From Promethearchaeota archaeon (lineage in GTDB: Archaea; Asgardarchaeota; Lokiarchaeia; Sigynarchaeales; SOKP01): 56,995 bases of DNA. Below are positions 36,918 to 46,406 of the stretch, in pieces. A program made the translations under genes and the position numbers. Within the stretch, counting starts at the first letter, position 1; every line of letters starts with the position of its first letter. The stretch spans positions 1-56,995 of the forward strand of contig JAHLWT010000013.1 in assembly GCA_019057775.1 (NCBI GenBank), written 5' to 3'. The notes below the pieces were generated by a model. The model was not told the origin of the DNA. It made no database searches and saw nothing but the letters and a program-made list of their open reading frames with translations.

Positions 36918-37943
36918 ATGCTATCTTCAAATCCTATTATATCCATAATATTCCCTTCATATAATGGTGCAAAATTCCTTAAGAGAAACTTAGATTCTAT
37001 AAAAACTCTTGATAATCTAAATGAGATTGAATTAATAATAATTGATAATAAATCAAAAGATTCTAGCATTAATATAATAAAATCTTATGATAAAGAAATT
37101 AATCTAAAATTAATTAAAAATAAAGTAAATGTAGGTTTTGCTGAAGCTTGTAATTTTGGAGTAAGAAATTCCAACGGTGAATTTATTTTTATTACTAATC
37201 AAGATGTGATTTTCCCTCATGATTTTTTTGAAAAGTTAAAACAGATTTACTATAATTATAAAAGTAAACATGAAATTGTTATTTCACCTGCATTAGTATT
37301 TGAAAATGGCAACATACATTATTTTGGAGCTAAAATTCATTTTCTTGGGTTTTCTTATACTCCAGAATTAGGTTTGAAATTACCTAAAGATAAGATTATT
37401 AAAATTACTCAAAGATTATCGGGAGGTTCAGTTTTTATTAAAAAAAAATTATTTTTAGATATAGGAGGTTTTGATAAGGAATTCTTTATGTATTATGAGG
37501 ATACTGATCTCTCATTAAAAATTTTAAGAAATGGGAATAAAATCTATACCACCAATGACCCATTTTTGATTCATCAGAAAAATCAACAAACTCTGAGTAG
37601 ATTTAAATACTACTTCCTTGAAAGAAATAGATTTATCTTATTAATTAAAAATATTAAAGAAATTTATAAACTCATACCATTTATTTTGATCACTGAGTTA
37701 ATCTTATTAGTTCATTCTTTCTTTATTAAAAAGCTTAAGGTAAGACTGAAAATATATCTGGAATTAATATTAAAAGCTAAAAGCCTTAAAATTTTAAGAA
37801 ATAAAGTTAGAAGGGATTACCATCTTCTCTCTTATAATAAACTATCAAAGACATTAGATCCAATATTACTAGGAGATTTGGGAAATTTTAAAGTATTTAG
37901 GATTTTATTTAATCTCTATAATAAATTTCTCAAGCAAATATGA
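36918..37943 (+). CDS. Glycosyltransferase family 2
   Basis: The 341-residue GT-A enzyme has IISIIFPSYNGAKFLKRNLDSI, IIDNKSKDSS, NVGFAEACNFGVRNS, FITNQDVIF (in place of DxD), GGSVFIKKKLFLDIGGFD and YYEDTDLSLKI with the catalytic-base ED pair. These marks are typical of rhamnosyltransferase-like GT2 enzymes. A hydrophobic helix near residues 250-270 may anchor the C-terminus. It is transcribed towards the two GT2 genes on the minus strand, with eight bases between stop codons. The donor sugar is not evident. Confidence 0.9.
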   Translation: MLSSNPIISIIFPSYNGAKFLKRNLDSIKTLDNLNEIELIIIDNKSKDSSINIIKSYDKEINLKLIKNKVNVGFAEACNFGVRNSNGEFIFITNQDVIFPHDFFEKLKQIYYNYKSKHEIVISPALVFENGNIHYFGAKIHFLGFSYTPELGLKLPKDKIIKITQRLSGGSVFIKKKLFLDIGGFDKEFFMYYEDTDLSLKILRNGNKIYTTNDPFLIHQKNQQTLSRFKYYFLERNRFILLIKNIKEIYKLIPFILITELILLVHSFFIKKLKVRLKIYLELILKAKSLKILRNKVRRDYHLLSYNKLSKTLDPILLGDLGNFKVFRILFNLYNKFLKQI

Positions 37944-37951
37944 ATCTTGGT

Positions 37952-38944
37952 TCAAAATTTTTGAACTTTTTTAATATATTTATAATCTGAAATCATGCAC
38001 TTTCTACATGAACGATTTGTTCTTCTTTTAAGACCTGTCCTAAATCCTTGCCAAATAGAATGAAGCCGAATGATGAGAAAATCGAACTTTCTGGTCATAG
38101 TATCTAAGAAAATAATAACCAAATTCATAATACTGAAAATGTAATAGAAAATCAATAAATCAATGAAGTTCGCGTGTTTCCACACAAGGATTTGTGAGTT
38201 TCTAGTGAAGAAATGAAAATTAAATATCATCCTTTTTTTATTAATAATTTGTGAAACGTTATGATACACTGTTGTTGTGGGCACATAATAGGATTTATAT
38301 CCTTTCATTTGGGCTTTTAAATTCCAATCTGGATCTTCGTGATACATGAGAAAAATTTCATCCATTAAGCCAATATCATCAATTACATCCTTCCTTATAA
38401 AAACTGCTGTACCCGGAGCAAATCCAATGGTTTCTATATTGTTATATTTTTGATCATAGGGATCATAAACTAAATAACCTCGATTACCAATTACTATTGC
38501 AGACCTGTAGTTTAAAAAAGCTCCAGTATTCCAAATAAAACTCTTATTTTTGTAAATTTTTATTTTAGGAGTAATCATCCCTGCATTTGGATTTGCTTTT
38601 AAAAAACTAACCATCTTTTCCACAAAGTCTGGATTAACGATGACATCATAATTCAATAAACACACATAATCTCCCTTTACTATTTTGATGGCTTTATTAT
38701 TACCTGCAGCAAAATAGAGATTAAGTTCATTTCGAATTAAATTTATCTTAAGAATATCACTAAATTGCTTTATCTCTTCCTTTAATTTCAAAAAAAAGCT
38801 TTTTTTTGAACCATTATCCACAAGGAATACTTCAAAATTTTTATAAGTTTGCTTAGTTAATGATTTTAAACAGTTTATAGTATGAGTAAAATCGTTATAG
38901 CTTAATATAATGATAGATACTAGTTTTTCCAATAATTTTACCAT
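37952..38944 (-). CDS. Glycosyltransferase family 2, tandem paralogue 1
   Basis: The 330-residue GT2 has LVSIIILSYNDFTHTINCLKSL, VFLVDNGSK, ELNLYFAAGNNKAIK, CLLNYDVIVNPDF, GFAPGTAVFIRKDVIDDIG and YHEDPDWNLKA. It is closely similar to the gene at 39055-40041 along its length, including the unusual C-terminus GLKRRTNRSCRKCM, so the pair arose by tandem duplication. A hydrophobic segment near residues 250-275 suggests membrane association. The two may add successive related sugars. Confidence 0.9.
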   Translation of the reverse strand: MVKLLEKLVSIIILSYNDFTHTINCLKSLTKQTYKNFEVFLVDNGSKKSFFLKLKEEIKQFSDILKINLIRNELNLYFAAGNNKAIKIVKGDYVCLLNYDVIVNPDFVEKMVSFLKANPNAGMITPKIKIYKNKSFIWNTGAFLNYRSAIVIGNRGYLVYDPYDQKYNNIETIGFAPGTAVFIRKDVIDDIGLMDEIFLMYHEDPDWNLKAQMKGYKSYYVPTTTVYHNVSQIINKKRMIFNFHFFTRNSQILVWKHANFIDLLIFYYIFSIMNLVIIFLDTMTRKFDFLIIRLHSIWQGFRTGLKRRTNRSCRKCMISDYKYIKKVQKF

Positions 38945-39054
38945 TGATTTGTTTAAATGAATTAAATCTATGAATCTTGAAAATATCTAATCATCTTAAA
39001 TTTTTCTAGTTTTAAACAATCTAATTTAAATGACTTAAAAAGAAAGATTAATCA

Positions 39055-40041
39055 TTAAGAATTCTGAAATTTCTTTATAAAATGAAAATCTTTAAGCAAA
39101 TATTTCTTGCATGAGCGATTGGTTCTTCGCCTCAAACCTATTCTGAAACCCTTCCATATTGATATAATATTAAACCAAATTAGAGCAAATGCTCTTAGTT
39201 TTATTTTTTTTTTAAATTCTATAAAGATTTGAAAATAGAATTTTAAATAAAATATTATTAATTGACTTATTCTCGCATATCTCCACACAAGTATTTGTTT
39301 ATTTCTTTTAAAGAAAAAATCATTAAATATAGCTCTTCTGCTATCTATACCTCGATTTATTGGAATCTTATGATAAACTATAGTTGTTGGAACAAAATAG
39401 CTTTCAAATCCACTTTCTTTTGCTCTATAGTTCCAATCTGGGTCCTCCCAATACATGAAATAGATCTCATCCATTAAACCAATTTTTTCAAGGTATTTTT
39501 TTTTTACAAAGAGAGCAGTTCCTGGAGCGAAATCTATGGTTTCAATTTTAGTGTACATTTTATCTTCTGGATCGTACTCTAAGTATCCTCGATTAGTGAC
39601 AACACCAGAAGTGTAAAAATCAACTACTCCTCCTGTCGTCCAGATATAATCTTTATCAGGGAATAATTTTATTTTAGGTGTAATCATACCTGCATGCGGA
39701 TTTTTTTCCAAGAATTCAACCATTTTTTCAATGAAGTTGGGCATCACTTCTGTATCATTATTCAACAAACAAATATACTCCCCTTTTGCTATTTTAATAG
39801 CTTTATTGTTACCTGCACCAAAATAAAGGTTTATATCACTTCGAATTAACTCTATATTTAATTCATCTTGATTTAGTTTTAATTTCTCTTTTAAATCTAA
39901 GAAAACTTCATATTTTGAACCATTATCAACAAGGAGAATCTCAAAATTAGTATGAGTTTGATTTTTTAATGAGTTCAAACATTCAATAGTGAGAGCATTT
40001 GAATTATAATTTACGATTATTATAGATACTAATTTTTCCAT
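39055..40041 (-). CDS. Glycosyltransferase family 2, tandem paralogue 2
   Basis: The 328-residue GT2 starts EKLVSIIIVNYNSNALTI and has EILLVDNGSK, DINLYFGAGNNKAIK, CLLNNDTEVMPNF, DFAPGTALFVKKKYLEKIG and MYWEDPDWNYRA. It is a paralogue of the gene downstream at 37952-38944 and shares the conserved tail GLRRRTNRSCKK. One hydrophobic stretch near 245-265 may tether it to the membrane. A spacer of 110 bases separates the two genes. Confidence 0.9.
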   Translation of the reverse strand: MEKLVSIIIVNYNSNALTIECLNSLKNQTHTNFEILLVDNGSKYEVFLDLKEKLKLNQDELNIELIRSDINLYFGAGNNKAIKIAKGEYICLLNNDTEVMPNFIEKMVEFLEKNPHAGMITPKIKLFPDKDYIWTTGGVVDFYTSGVVTNRGYLEYDPEDKMYTKIETIDFAPGTALFVKKKYLEKIGLMDEIYFMYWEDPDWNYRAKESGFESYFVPTTIVYHKIPINRGIDSRRAIFNDFFFKRNKQILVWRYARISQLIIFYLKFYFQIFIEFKKKIKLRAFALIWFNIISIWKGFRIGLRRRTNRSCKKYLLKDFHFIKKFQNS

Positions 40042-40224
40042 ACAATATCTTCTTAGCTTAACAAGAGATTATTTAAAATTAAAAGATTATGAAATATCTT
40101 AAATTTTTCCAATCTAAAAATATGTGTTGAATAAAGTTCTATTTCAATGAAAACAAAAATAGTCTTATTGGAATTGATTAAAATCATAGATTTGATTAAA
40201 TAATTGTTCAGTTAAAAATTTAAA

Positions 40225-41016
40225 TCATTTACTGATTTTACTAATAATACCTATACCTGCCCACTTTTCAAATTTATTACTGAATAGCTCTTTGAAATTG
40301 TAATCTTGTTTTAACTCATTCCAAAATTTAGAAACCTCACAATTTAATTCAGGAGGATGTTCAGCTATATCATGAAATGCAATCATGCCTCCTGGTCTTA
40401 CAAAAGGGCTATAATTTTCAAAATCTTTTTTTATCCCTTTGTATGAATGATCTCCGTCAATAAATAATACATCAATTTGTCTTCCCTTTAGAATCTTTTT
40501 AACTTTTTCAATTGAAGATGTAAAATGGGAATTAGCTCTCAAGAAATGAATTTTTTGCTTTCTATATTTGAATGATTTGTAAAAAGGAATTTTAGCTGGT
40601 GAATATCCCGCTCCATCTCTTACAAATGGTAAATCCATAGTAATTAATAATGCATCAGGGGGGGCAAATCTTGATAAAAAAAATAACGTACCTCCATCAT
40701 AAGTTCCAATTTCCAGTATTATCTTTGGTTCTTCTTTAGAATATAATTTGATAAATTCAATTAATTCTTTTTTCTTCTGATATAGTTTTATATTAACTAT
40801 AAATTTAGATCTTCTAAAAATTGAATATTCAAATGAATTAACAATATTAATATAATCTTCCAAAGTCTTAACATGTGCTAAACGCTTTTTAAATTCAAAT
40901 CCTGCTTTTAATGAGATTAATTTATAATATATCTGAAGTGTATCAAAATGATCAGTTAGGCGATGACCAGATAATTTTTCTAAAAATCTTATAATTCCGT
41001 ATCCAATCATATTCAA
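40225..41016 (-). CDS. CmcI-like class I SAM methyltransferase, second copy
   Basis: The 263-residue protein has IILEIGTYDGGTLFFLSRF (SAM loop), LLITMDLPF, VLFIDGDHSYKGIKKDFENY, GGMIAFHDIAEHP and CEVSKFWNELK. It shares all these with the paralogue at 13185-13982. Members of this group O-methylate sugars or modify small molecules, and placement after GT2 genes supports glycan methylation. Between this gene and the next (41017-41228) nothing but A+T-rich divergent promoter space is visible. Confidence 0.85.
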   Translation of the reverse strand: MNMIGYGIIRFLEKLSGHRLTDHFDTLQIYYKLISLKAGFEFKKRLAHVKTLEDYINIVNSFEYSIFRRSKFIVNIKLYQKKKELIEFIKLYSKEEPKIILEIGTYDGGTLFFLSRFAPPDALLITMDLPFVRDGAGYSPAKIPFYKSFKYRKQKIHFLRANSHFTSSIEKVKKILKGRQIDVLFIDGDHSYKGIKKDFENYSPFVRPGGMIAFHDIAEHPPELNCEVSKFWNELKQDYNFKELFSNKFEKWAGIGIISKISK

Positions 41017-41228
41017 ATATTTTTAAAGAGTATTAATAGAGATTAGAAGGAACTATTAGATATTAATTTTATTTGACACTGCAATTGATTTTTTCTGAGA
41101 TTAAAAATGGAAAAAAATAAGGTGGTAAGTTTTAAAACTTTGGATTTTTTATAATCTACAAATTTTTTTAGAAATGTTCAATTTAAAACAACCATTTTCC
41201 TATTAAATATAGTGTACGGTTTAACACA

Positions 41229-42749
41229 TTGAATCTTCCAAATATTATCCTAATTGTATTAGATACTTTAAGAGCGGATCGTGTCTCGTTTAAAACCAAA
41301 GATTATACGTTTACTCCATTCATTAATGATCTGTTAAACCATTCAATTTTTTTTGAAAATTGTATTTCAAATAGTACCTGGACTTTACCTTCGCACATCT
41401 CGATGTTCACAGGATTATATGAATCTCAATATTCTCAAGTTAATAAAAATCAATATAAACTAAGCGACAAAATCCCTGTATTAGCAGAAATATTAAAAGA
41501 TCTAGGCTATTACACGGTTTGCTATACTGAAAATCCCTGGATCAGTGATCACACCGGTTTAACAAGAGGGTTTGATAATGTTTTCTTTAGATGGATGGAT
41601 ACTTATAAATATGGAATAATAAATAAATTAGATACCTTCATTAAAAGTAAAACAACATCACATTTAGTATTAAATTTTTGGGAGATTCTAAGAAATAAAG
41701 TTGAAAATTCTGTACTTCATTTTACATGGAAAAAATTTTTTTTTGGTAGAAACAGAAATTCAATTAAGCAAATCGAAGAATTTAACCTAAATCTTTTTAG
41801 AAAAGCTAGTAATCAACCTAAATTCTTGTTTTTTAATATTATGGCTAATCATGCTCCATATTATTCAACAAAAAAAAATTTAGAGTCACTAGATATAAGT
41901 GAAAAAGACTTTAAAATAATTAAATCTCGATTTCTCCATACTCTAAAAAATTTTATAGAGATTAATTTAGAATCAAAACATATTTCAGAGAGTGAAATGA
42001 GTGTCTTAAAAAAATTTTATGATGCAAGTGTTATTTATAGTGACTCAGTTATTAAGAAAATTTTCTTAAAACTTAAAAAATCAGGGCTGTTAAAAAATTC
42101 TTATGTAATTATAACTTCCGATCATGGCGAACTCCTAGCAGATCAGAATGATCATTTCTATTGGACTCATGGAGTCTTTCATAGTATTTATGAAGGGATG
42201 GTTAAAATTCCTTTAATTATTTATAATAAAAACTTTAACCGAAAGAAAATTAATGAAATTGTTGTTTTAAAGGATTTATTTCACACAATTCTTCATTTAA
42301 CCGGTATTTCTGATATTAGGAACCAATACCTAAAGGTAGAGAATTCTATTATGCATCAGATTAGCAATAAATCGACTCTAATTTATGCATATGGAGAATT
42401 TATTAAATCGAAACAAGAGATGTTGAATAGAATTAATTTTCATAGAACGACAATTGACAAAGGTCTTATACCGAAATTACTTGACAATATTTATTTTATA
42501 AGAACTAAAAACTATAAATATATTAAATATGGGTACGGAATCGAGGAAATGTATGACGTTATTAAAGATCCTAATGAACAATCAAACATTTTTGATGCAA
42601 ATAATGAAATTCATAAAAATTTAAAACGCAGATTAAATAGCTTCATAAAAGAGAATACAAATAAAAAGGAATTAGAAGAAGTTATTACCAAAAAAGAGAA
42701 AAGTTCAATAAAGAAAATTATTAATAATTTAAAATTTAAAAATATTTAG
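41229..42749 (+). CDS. Sulfatase-like AlkP-superfamily protein with Thr at the nucleophile position
   Basis: The 506-residue protein begins at a TTG right before NLPNIILIVLDTLRADRV, the metal-binding start of sulfatases. The position of the formylglycine motif C/S-x-P-S-R reads T-L-P-S-H (residues 52-56), so it cannot be matured like a true sulfatase. Thr is used by phosphodiesterases and phospho-group transferases of this superfamily. ITSDHGELL near 297 provides the second metal site, and YWTHGVFHSIYEGMVKIPLI is typical of the sulfatase group. A long central insertion spans about residues 125-270. It may move or remove phospho-groups on the glycan. No signal peptide is evident. Confidence 0.8.
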   Translation: MNLPNIILIVLDTLRADRVSFKTKDYTFTPFINDLLNHSIFFENCISNSTWTLPSHISMFTGLYESQYSQVNKNQYKLSDKIPVLAEILKDLGYYTVCYTENPWISDHTGLTRGFDNVFFRWMDTYKYGIINKLDTFIKSKTTSHLVLNFWEILRNKVENSVLHFTWKKFFFGRNRNSIKQIEEFNLNLFRKASNQPKFLFFNIMANHAPYYSTKKNLESLDISEKDFKIIKSRFLHTLKNFIEINLESKHISESEMSVLKKFYDASVIYSDSVIKKIFLKLKKSGLLKNSYVIITSDHGELLADQNDHFYWTHGVFHSIYEGMVKIPLIIYNKNFNRKKINEIVVLKDLFHTILHLTGISDIRNQYLKVENSIMHQISNKSTLIYAYGEFIKSKQEMLNRINFHRTTIDKGLIPKLLDNIYFIRTKNYKYIKYGYGIEEMYDVIKDPNEQSNIFDANNEIHKNLKRRLNSFIKENTNKKELEEVITKKEKSSIKKIINNLKFKNI

Positions 42750-42778
42750 TTATTTAACTTACACTGTTAGTTTAGCTC

Positions 42779-43660
42779 ATGAGAAAATTATTTTTTATAG
42801 ATCGCAATCCTAGTTGCTCTCTTTGGGATTTTATGTGGTCTTCAAGAACTATTGAGCAAGAAATAAATGCGTGTGATATAGAAACTGCACCTCGAGTTAT
42901 GTTTTTATCATATCTTCCTAAGAATGGAAAAATTATAGACGCAGGATGTGGATTTGGAAAATGGGTCATATATTTAACAAAACGTGGTTATAATATTAAA
43001 GGAATTGATAATAATAAATCAGCTATTAATAAATTAAAAAATTATGACGAATCACTGCAAGTTGAACATGGAGATATATTAAATCTCGAGTATCCTGATA
43101 ATTATTTTGATGCCTACATTTCTATGGGAGTCATTGAGCATTTTGAAGATGGTCCAATTCCTGCTTTAAAGGAAGCATTCAGGGTTTTAAAACCAAATGG
43201 ATTAATTTTTGTATCCACTCCCGTGGTAAATATTATTAGAAAAATAGTTATTAAACCCATTTTAAATTACATAAATAGGCTTTATTTTTTATTTAAACTA
43301 GTTAACTCATTTTTGGAAAAATCAAGGTTAAATAATTCGAAATCAAAAAATGATAAAAAGAAGAAAGGAAAAAGGAAAAAATATTTTCATTTCAATGAAT
43401 ATAGATTTACACCTGAAGAATTACAATCTTTTTTAAAACAATCGAATTTCAAAGTTTTGAGGACAGTTCCACATGATTTTAGTGATTCAAAAAATCATAA
43501 TATAGGATTAGGTGTAGATTTTCCTTTTCTAAAAATTAGGAATAGTGTAAATTTTGAGATGAATTTCTTTGGAAAGTTGATCTCTCGAATATTTGATCGT
43601 ATTTCTCCTTGGTTTACCAGTGCTAGTGTCTTATGTATAGGAAGATCATTAAAAAAGTAA
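42779..43660 (+). CDS. Class I SAM-dependent methyltransferase (Methyltransf_11 type)
   Basis: The 293-residue protein shows IIDAGCGFGKWVIYLTKRG (SAM loop, about 57-75), IKGIDNNKSA, VEHGDILNLEYPDNYFDAYI and MGVIEHFEDGP, then FRVLKPNGLIFVSTP. A hydrophobic stretch and a strongly basic loop (KSKNDKKKKGKRKK) near residues 170-205 could contact lipid or membrane, so the acceptor may be lipid-linked. It begins 29 bases after the sulfatase-like gene in the same direction. The target is unknown. Confidence 0.85.
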   Translation: MRKLFFIDRNPSCSLWDFMWSSRTIEQEINACDIETAPRVMFLSYLPKNGKIIDAGCGFGKWVIYLTKRGYNIKGIDNNKSAINKLKNYDESLQVEHGDILNLEYPDNYFDAYISMGVIEHFEDGPIPALKEAFRVLKPNGLIFVSTPVVNIIRKIVIKPILNYINRLYFLFKLVNSFLEKSRLNNSKSKNDKKKKGKRKKYFHFNEYRFTPEELQSFLKQSNFKVLRTVPHDFSDSKNHNIGLGVDFPFLKIRNSVNFEMNFFGKLISRIFDRISPWFTSASVLCIGRSLKK

Positions 43661-43785
43661 GAATTTGTTAATTTAAAGTAATTTTAAAATAACTAGAATA
43701 TATTATTCTTTAACCTACATATCAATAAATAATAAATATTTGAAATTTAAAATTATAAATTAATTTACTTAACAAAATAATCAAG

Positions 43786-44607
43786 ATGACAATTTCACAT
43801 CAAATCAAGGATAATTTATCTCAAATTATGGCTCTAACTGAAAAAAACATAAAATTGCAATTGAGATATAAACTTGGTTTAATCCTCTCATACATAACTC
43901 ACATTATCTCCATTTTTACACCGTTAATAATCATGGGTAACTTATTTGAATTAAGGGATAACGTTGGTGCATGGACTTCTAATAATTTCATTTTGTATCA
44001 ATTTATCGCGTACAATATAATGATATTATCGGGAATCACAAGTATCTTTCCAGGCCAATTTAGAATGGAAAAATATTGGAAAACTTTACCTGCTTTGATT
44101 ATTGGCCCATTTAATCGATTTAATCTTTTATTTGGGATATTTTTGTCACATCTAATTTTGATATCAATCCCTTTTATTTTTTTTTTTATATTAGCTCTTA
44201 TATTTAATCCAATTTCTATAACAACGATACTATTTATTATTATTATATTTTTTCTTATTGCGTTAATTTTTAGTGGTATTGGGCTCATTCTTGGAGTATT
44301 TGCAATATCTAATGAAAATATCTGGAACGTTCTACAGTTCTCTCTTCTATTTATCTTTTGGTTTAGTTGCATTACATATCCATTTGAAATATTTCCAGGT
44401 TTTGTTAAAAGTATAATTGTCTTAAATCCCCTTTATTATATTTTTGACTTTTTAAGATTTAGTTGGATTCAAAACATTGGATTTAATATAATTTCATTAT
44501 ATCCATTTCATTTTACATTTTTGATAGGTACAGCTCTAATTCTTCCCTTTATAGGAGTATTTCTATTTAATTTAATTTATAAAAAATACGGAATAACGGG
44601 ATACTAA
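43786..44607 (+). CDS. ABC-2 type transporter permease
   Basis: The 273-residue protein has six hydrophobic segments in the ABC-2 pattern, with the conserved late stretch LFIFWFSCITYPFEIFPG followed by LNPLYYIFDFLR, as in drug and polysaccharide exporters. It is followed after five bases by its ATPase gene, so both form one exporter. In this island export of a lipid-linked glycan or its precursor is the likely job. Drug efflux is the alternative, since no carbohydrate-binding domain is present in either subunit. Confidence 0.85.
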   Translation: MTISHQIKDNLSQIMALTEKNIKLQLRYKLGLILSYITHIISIFTPLIIMGNLFELRDNVGAWTSNNFILYQFIAYNIMILSGITSIFPGQFRMEKYWKTLPALIIGPFNRFNLLFGIFLSHLILISIPFIFFFILALIFNPISITTILFIIIIFFLIALIFSGIGLILGVFAISNENIWNVLQFSLLFIFWFSCITYPFEIFPGFVKSIIVLNPLYYIFDFLRFSWIQNIGFNIISLYPFHFTFLIGTALILPFIGVFLFNLIYKKYGITGY

Positions 44608-44612
44608 AAAAT

Positions 44613-45530
44613 ATGAAAAAGATTATAGAAACTGTGAACTTATCAAAAAATTATAAGTTAAAAGGCAGAAAAATGGAAATAAGAGCATTAAATAATGTAA
44701 GCCTCTCAATTTCCGAGGGAGAAATCTTTGGATTGTTAGGTCCAAATGGTGCTGGTAAGACAACATTAATCCAAATCCTTACGACAATTACACAACCTAC
44801 AAGTGGTTATGCTAAAATCGATGGTCTTGATGTTACCTTAAATTCTAAAAAAGTTAAGGCAATGATAGGACTTATGCTGGCAAGTGATATGTTATATAAT
44901 AGAATTACGGGATATGATAATTTGAAATTCTTTTGTAAAATTTATAAAATAGCTAACTATAAAACAAAAATACAAAAATTAGCTGAAGAGTTTGGTTTAA
45001 CTAGGTGGTTAGATCAATACGTGGAATATTTTTCAAGTGGAATGAAGATGAAACTTGCTTTATGTAGAACTTTATTATTAGAACGTCAAATTCTATTTCT
45101 TGATGAGCCAACTTTAGGTCTAGATGTCAAATCTACAAATTTTATCATCGAGAAATTGAAAAATTTAAAAAAAACAATATTTTTAACGAGTCATGATATG
45201 AGTGTTGTAGAAAAGTTATGTAATCGTGTTGCTTTTATTAAAATGGGAGGTATCTTAAGAGTTGGTTCTACAAATGAAATAAAGAAACTTACACAATTAC
45301 AAATTAAAGTAAAAATAGAAATTAAGGAAAACAAATCTCAATTAAAAAGCTTACTCAAAAAACAAGATTTTATTCATGACGTTATTGAAGAGAAAGATAA
45401 CCTTATAGTGACTTTACGACAAAGAGAGTATTACCATAAATTAATTCAAATAATCGGAAATTTCAAAGTTCTAAGGATAATAGAACCTGAATTATATCTT
45501 GAAGAACTCTTTTTGAAATTAATTGATTAG
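44613..45530 (+). CDS. ABC transporter ATP-binding protein
   Basis: The 305-residue ATPase has GLLGPNGAGKTTLIQIL (Walker A), a Q-like loop region near ASDMLYNRITG, the signature YFSSGMKMKLALCRTLL, ILFLDEPTLGLD (Walker B) and LTSHDMSVVE (H-loop). A C-terminal extension of about 85 residues resembles the regulatory tail of ABC-2 drug-type ATPases (DUF4162-like) rather than a Wzt carbohydrate-binding domain. It is translated right after the permease and powers it. Confidence 0.93.
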   Translation: MKKIIETVNLSKNYKLKGRKMEIRALNNVSLSISEGEIFGLLGPNGAGKTTLIQILTTITQPTSGYAKIDGLDVTLNSKKVKAMIGLMLASDMLYNRITGYDNLKFFCKIYKIANYKTKIQKLAEEFGLTRWLDQYVEYFSSGMKMKLALCRTLLLERQILFLDEPTLGLDVKSTNFIIEKLKNLKKTIFLTSHDMSVVEKLCNRVAFIKMGGILRVGSTNEIKKLTQLQIKVKIEIKENKSQLKSLLKKQDFIHDVIEEKDNLIVTLRQREYYHKLIQIIGNFKVLRIIEPELYLEELFLKLID

Positions 45531-45631
45531 GGAAAGACATCTTTAAATATGGATTAGAATTTGAGCAAAAAATAATAAAATTTATTGAATATTCATAGAA
45601 CTTATTATTCAAAAAAAAGAAGTGATAATTT

Positions 45632-46381
45632 ATTAAAGGAGTAATTTTAGCAGGAGGAATTGGGACAAGATTAGCACCTCTCACAAAAGTCACTAATAAG
45701 CATCTATTACCTGTTTATAATGAGCCAATGATATATAAAGTTATTAAGACATTGACAAACTCAGGCATTACAGATATTACTATCGTTCTTGGAGGTGAGA
45801 GTGTTGGAGATTTCATAAAGTTACTTGGGGATGGTTCAGAATTTAACGCTAAATTTAATTATGTTTATCAACAGGGAGTAGGTGGTATCGCAGAAGCACT
45901 CTATTTAACAAAAGAAATAGTGAAGGCGAATAAAATTGCTGTAATATTAGGAGATAATATATTTGAAGATTTTTTCGCTGAAGAAGTAAGAGATTTCGAA
46001 ACTAATAGTGATTTCGATTGTTTCTTATTTCTTAAAAAAGTAGTTGACCCAGAAAGATTTGGAGTTGCGGAATTAAATGATGAGGGAGATATTATCAATA
46101 TAGAAGAAAAACCAGAAAAACCTCGCTCGAGTTTGTGTGTAACCGGATTATATTTTTATGATGAGAAGATCTTTGACATAATTGAAAAAGTGATACATGA
46201 AATTGGTTATTCAGCTCGAGGAGAATTAGAAATCACAGACGTAAATAATTATTATATAAATGAAAGAAAGACTATAGCTAAGATAATCAATGGTTTTTGG
46301 TCTGATGCTGGAACATTTGATACTTTATTAAGATGCAGTAATTTTGAAAAGGAAATATCAAAAAATTATATAAAAAAATAG
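45632..46381 (+). CDS. rfbA: Glucose-1-phosphate thymidylyltransferase-like nucleotidyltransferase, probable ATT start
   Basis: The first ATG in frame (45728) would remove the catalytic N-terminus. Reading upstream gives KGVILAGGIGTRLAPLTK, the nucleotide-binding loop, starting at codon ATT 45632 where homologues have Met; a TAA lies two codons earlier. The 249-residue product has LPVYNEPMIY, VILGDNIFED, NIEEKPEKPRS, TGLYFYDE and FWSDAGTFDTLL, all RmlA-type. It activates glucose 1-phosphate as dTDP-glucose (UTP use is possible). Either a rare ATT start or one wrong base explains the missing ATG. Confidence 0.85.
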   Translation: MKGVILAGGIGTRLAPLTKVTNKHLLPVYNEPMIYKVIKTLTNSGITDITIVLGGESVGDFIKLLGDGSEFNAKFNYVYQQGVGGIAEALYLTKEIVKANKIAVILGDNIFEDFFAEEVRDFETNSDFDCFLFLKKVVDPERFGVAELNDEGDIINIEEKPEKPRSSLCVTGLYFYDEKIFDIIEKVIHEIGYSARGELEITDVNNYYINERKTIAKIINGFWSDAGTFDTLLRCSNFEKEISKNYIKK

Positions 46382-46406
46382 GCAATTTATAAGATTTGTG
46401 AGTTAT

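Noticed and set aside
41017..41228. Possible TATA/BRE promoter elements in this and other divergent spacers
   Set aside because: The background is so A+T-rich that TATA-like strings are everywhere; none could be singled out with confidence.
43786..45530. Wzm/Wzt O-antigen exporter
   Set aside because: The ATPase lacks the carbohydrate-binding C-terminal domain of Wzt; only an ABC-2 exporter is supported.
45728..46381. ATG 45728 as the start of the RmlA-like gene
   Set aside because: It would delete the nucleotide-binding loop that is encoded in frame just upstream.
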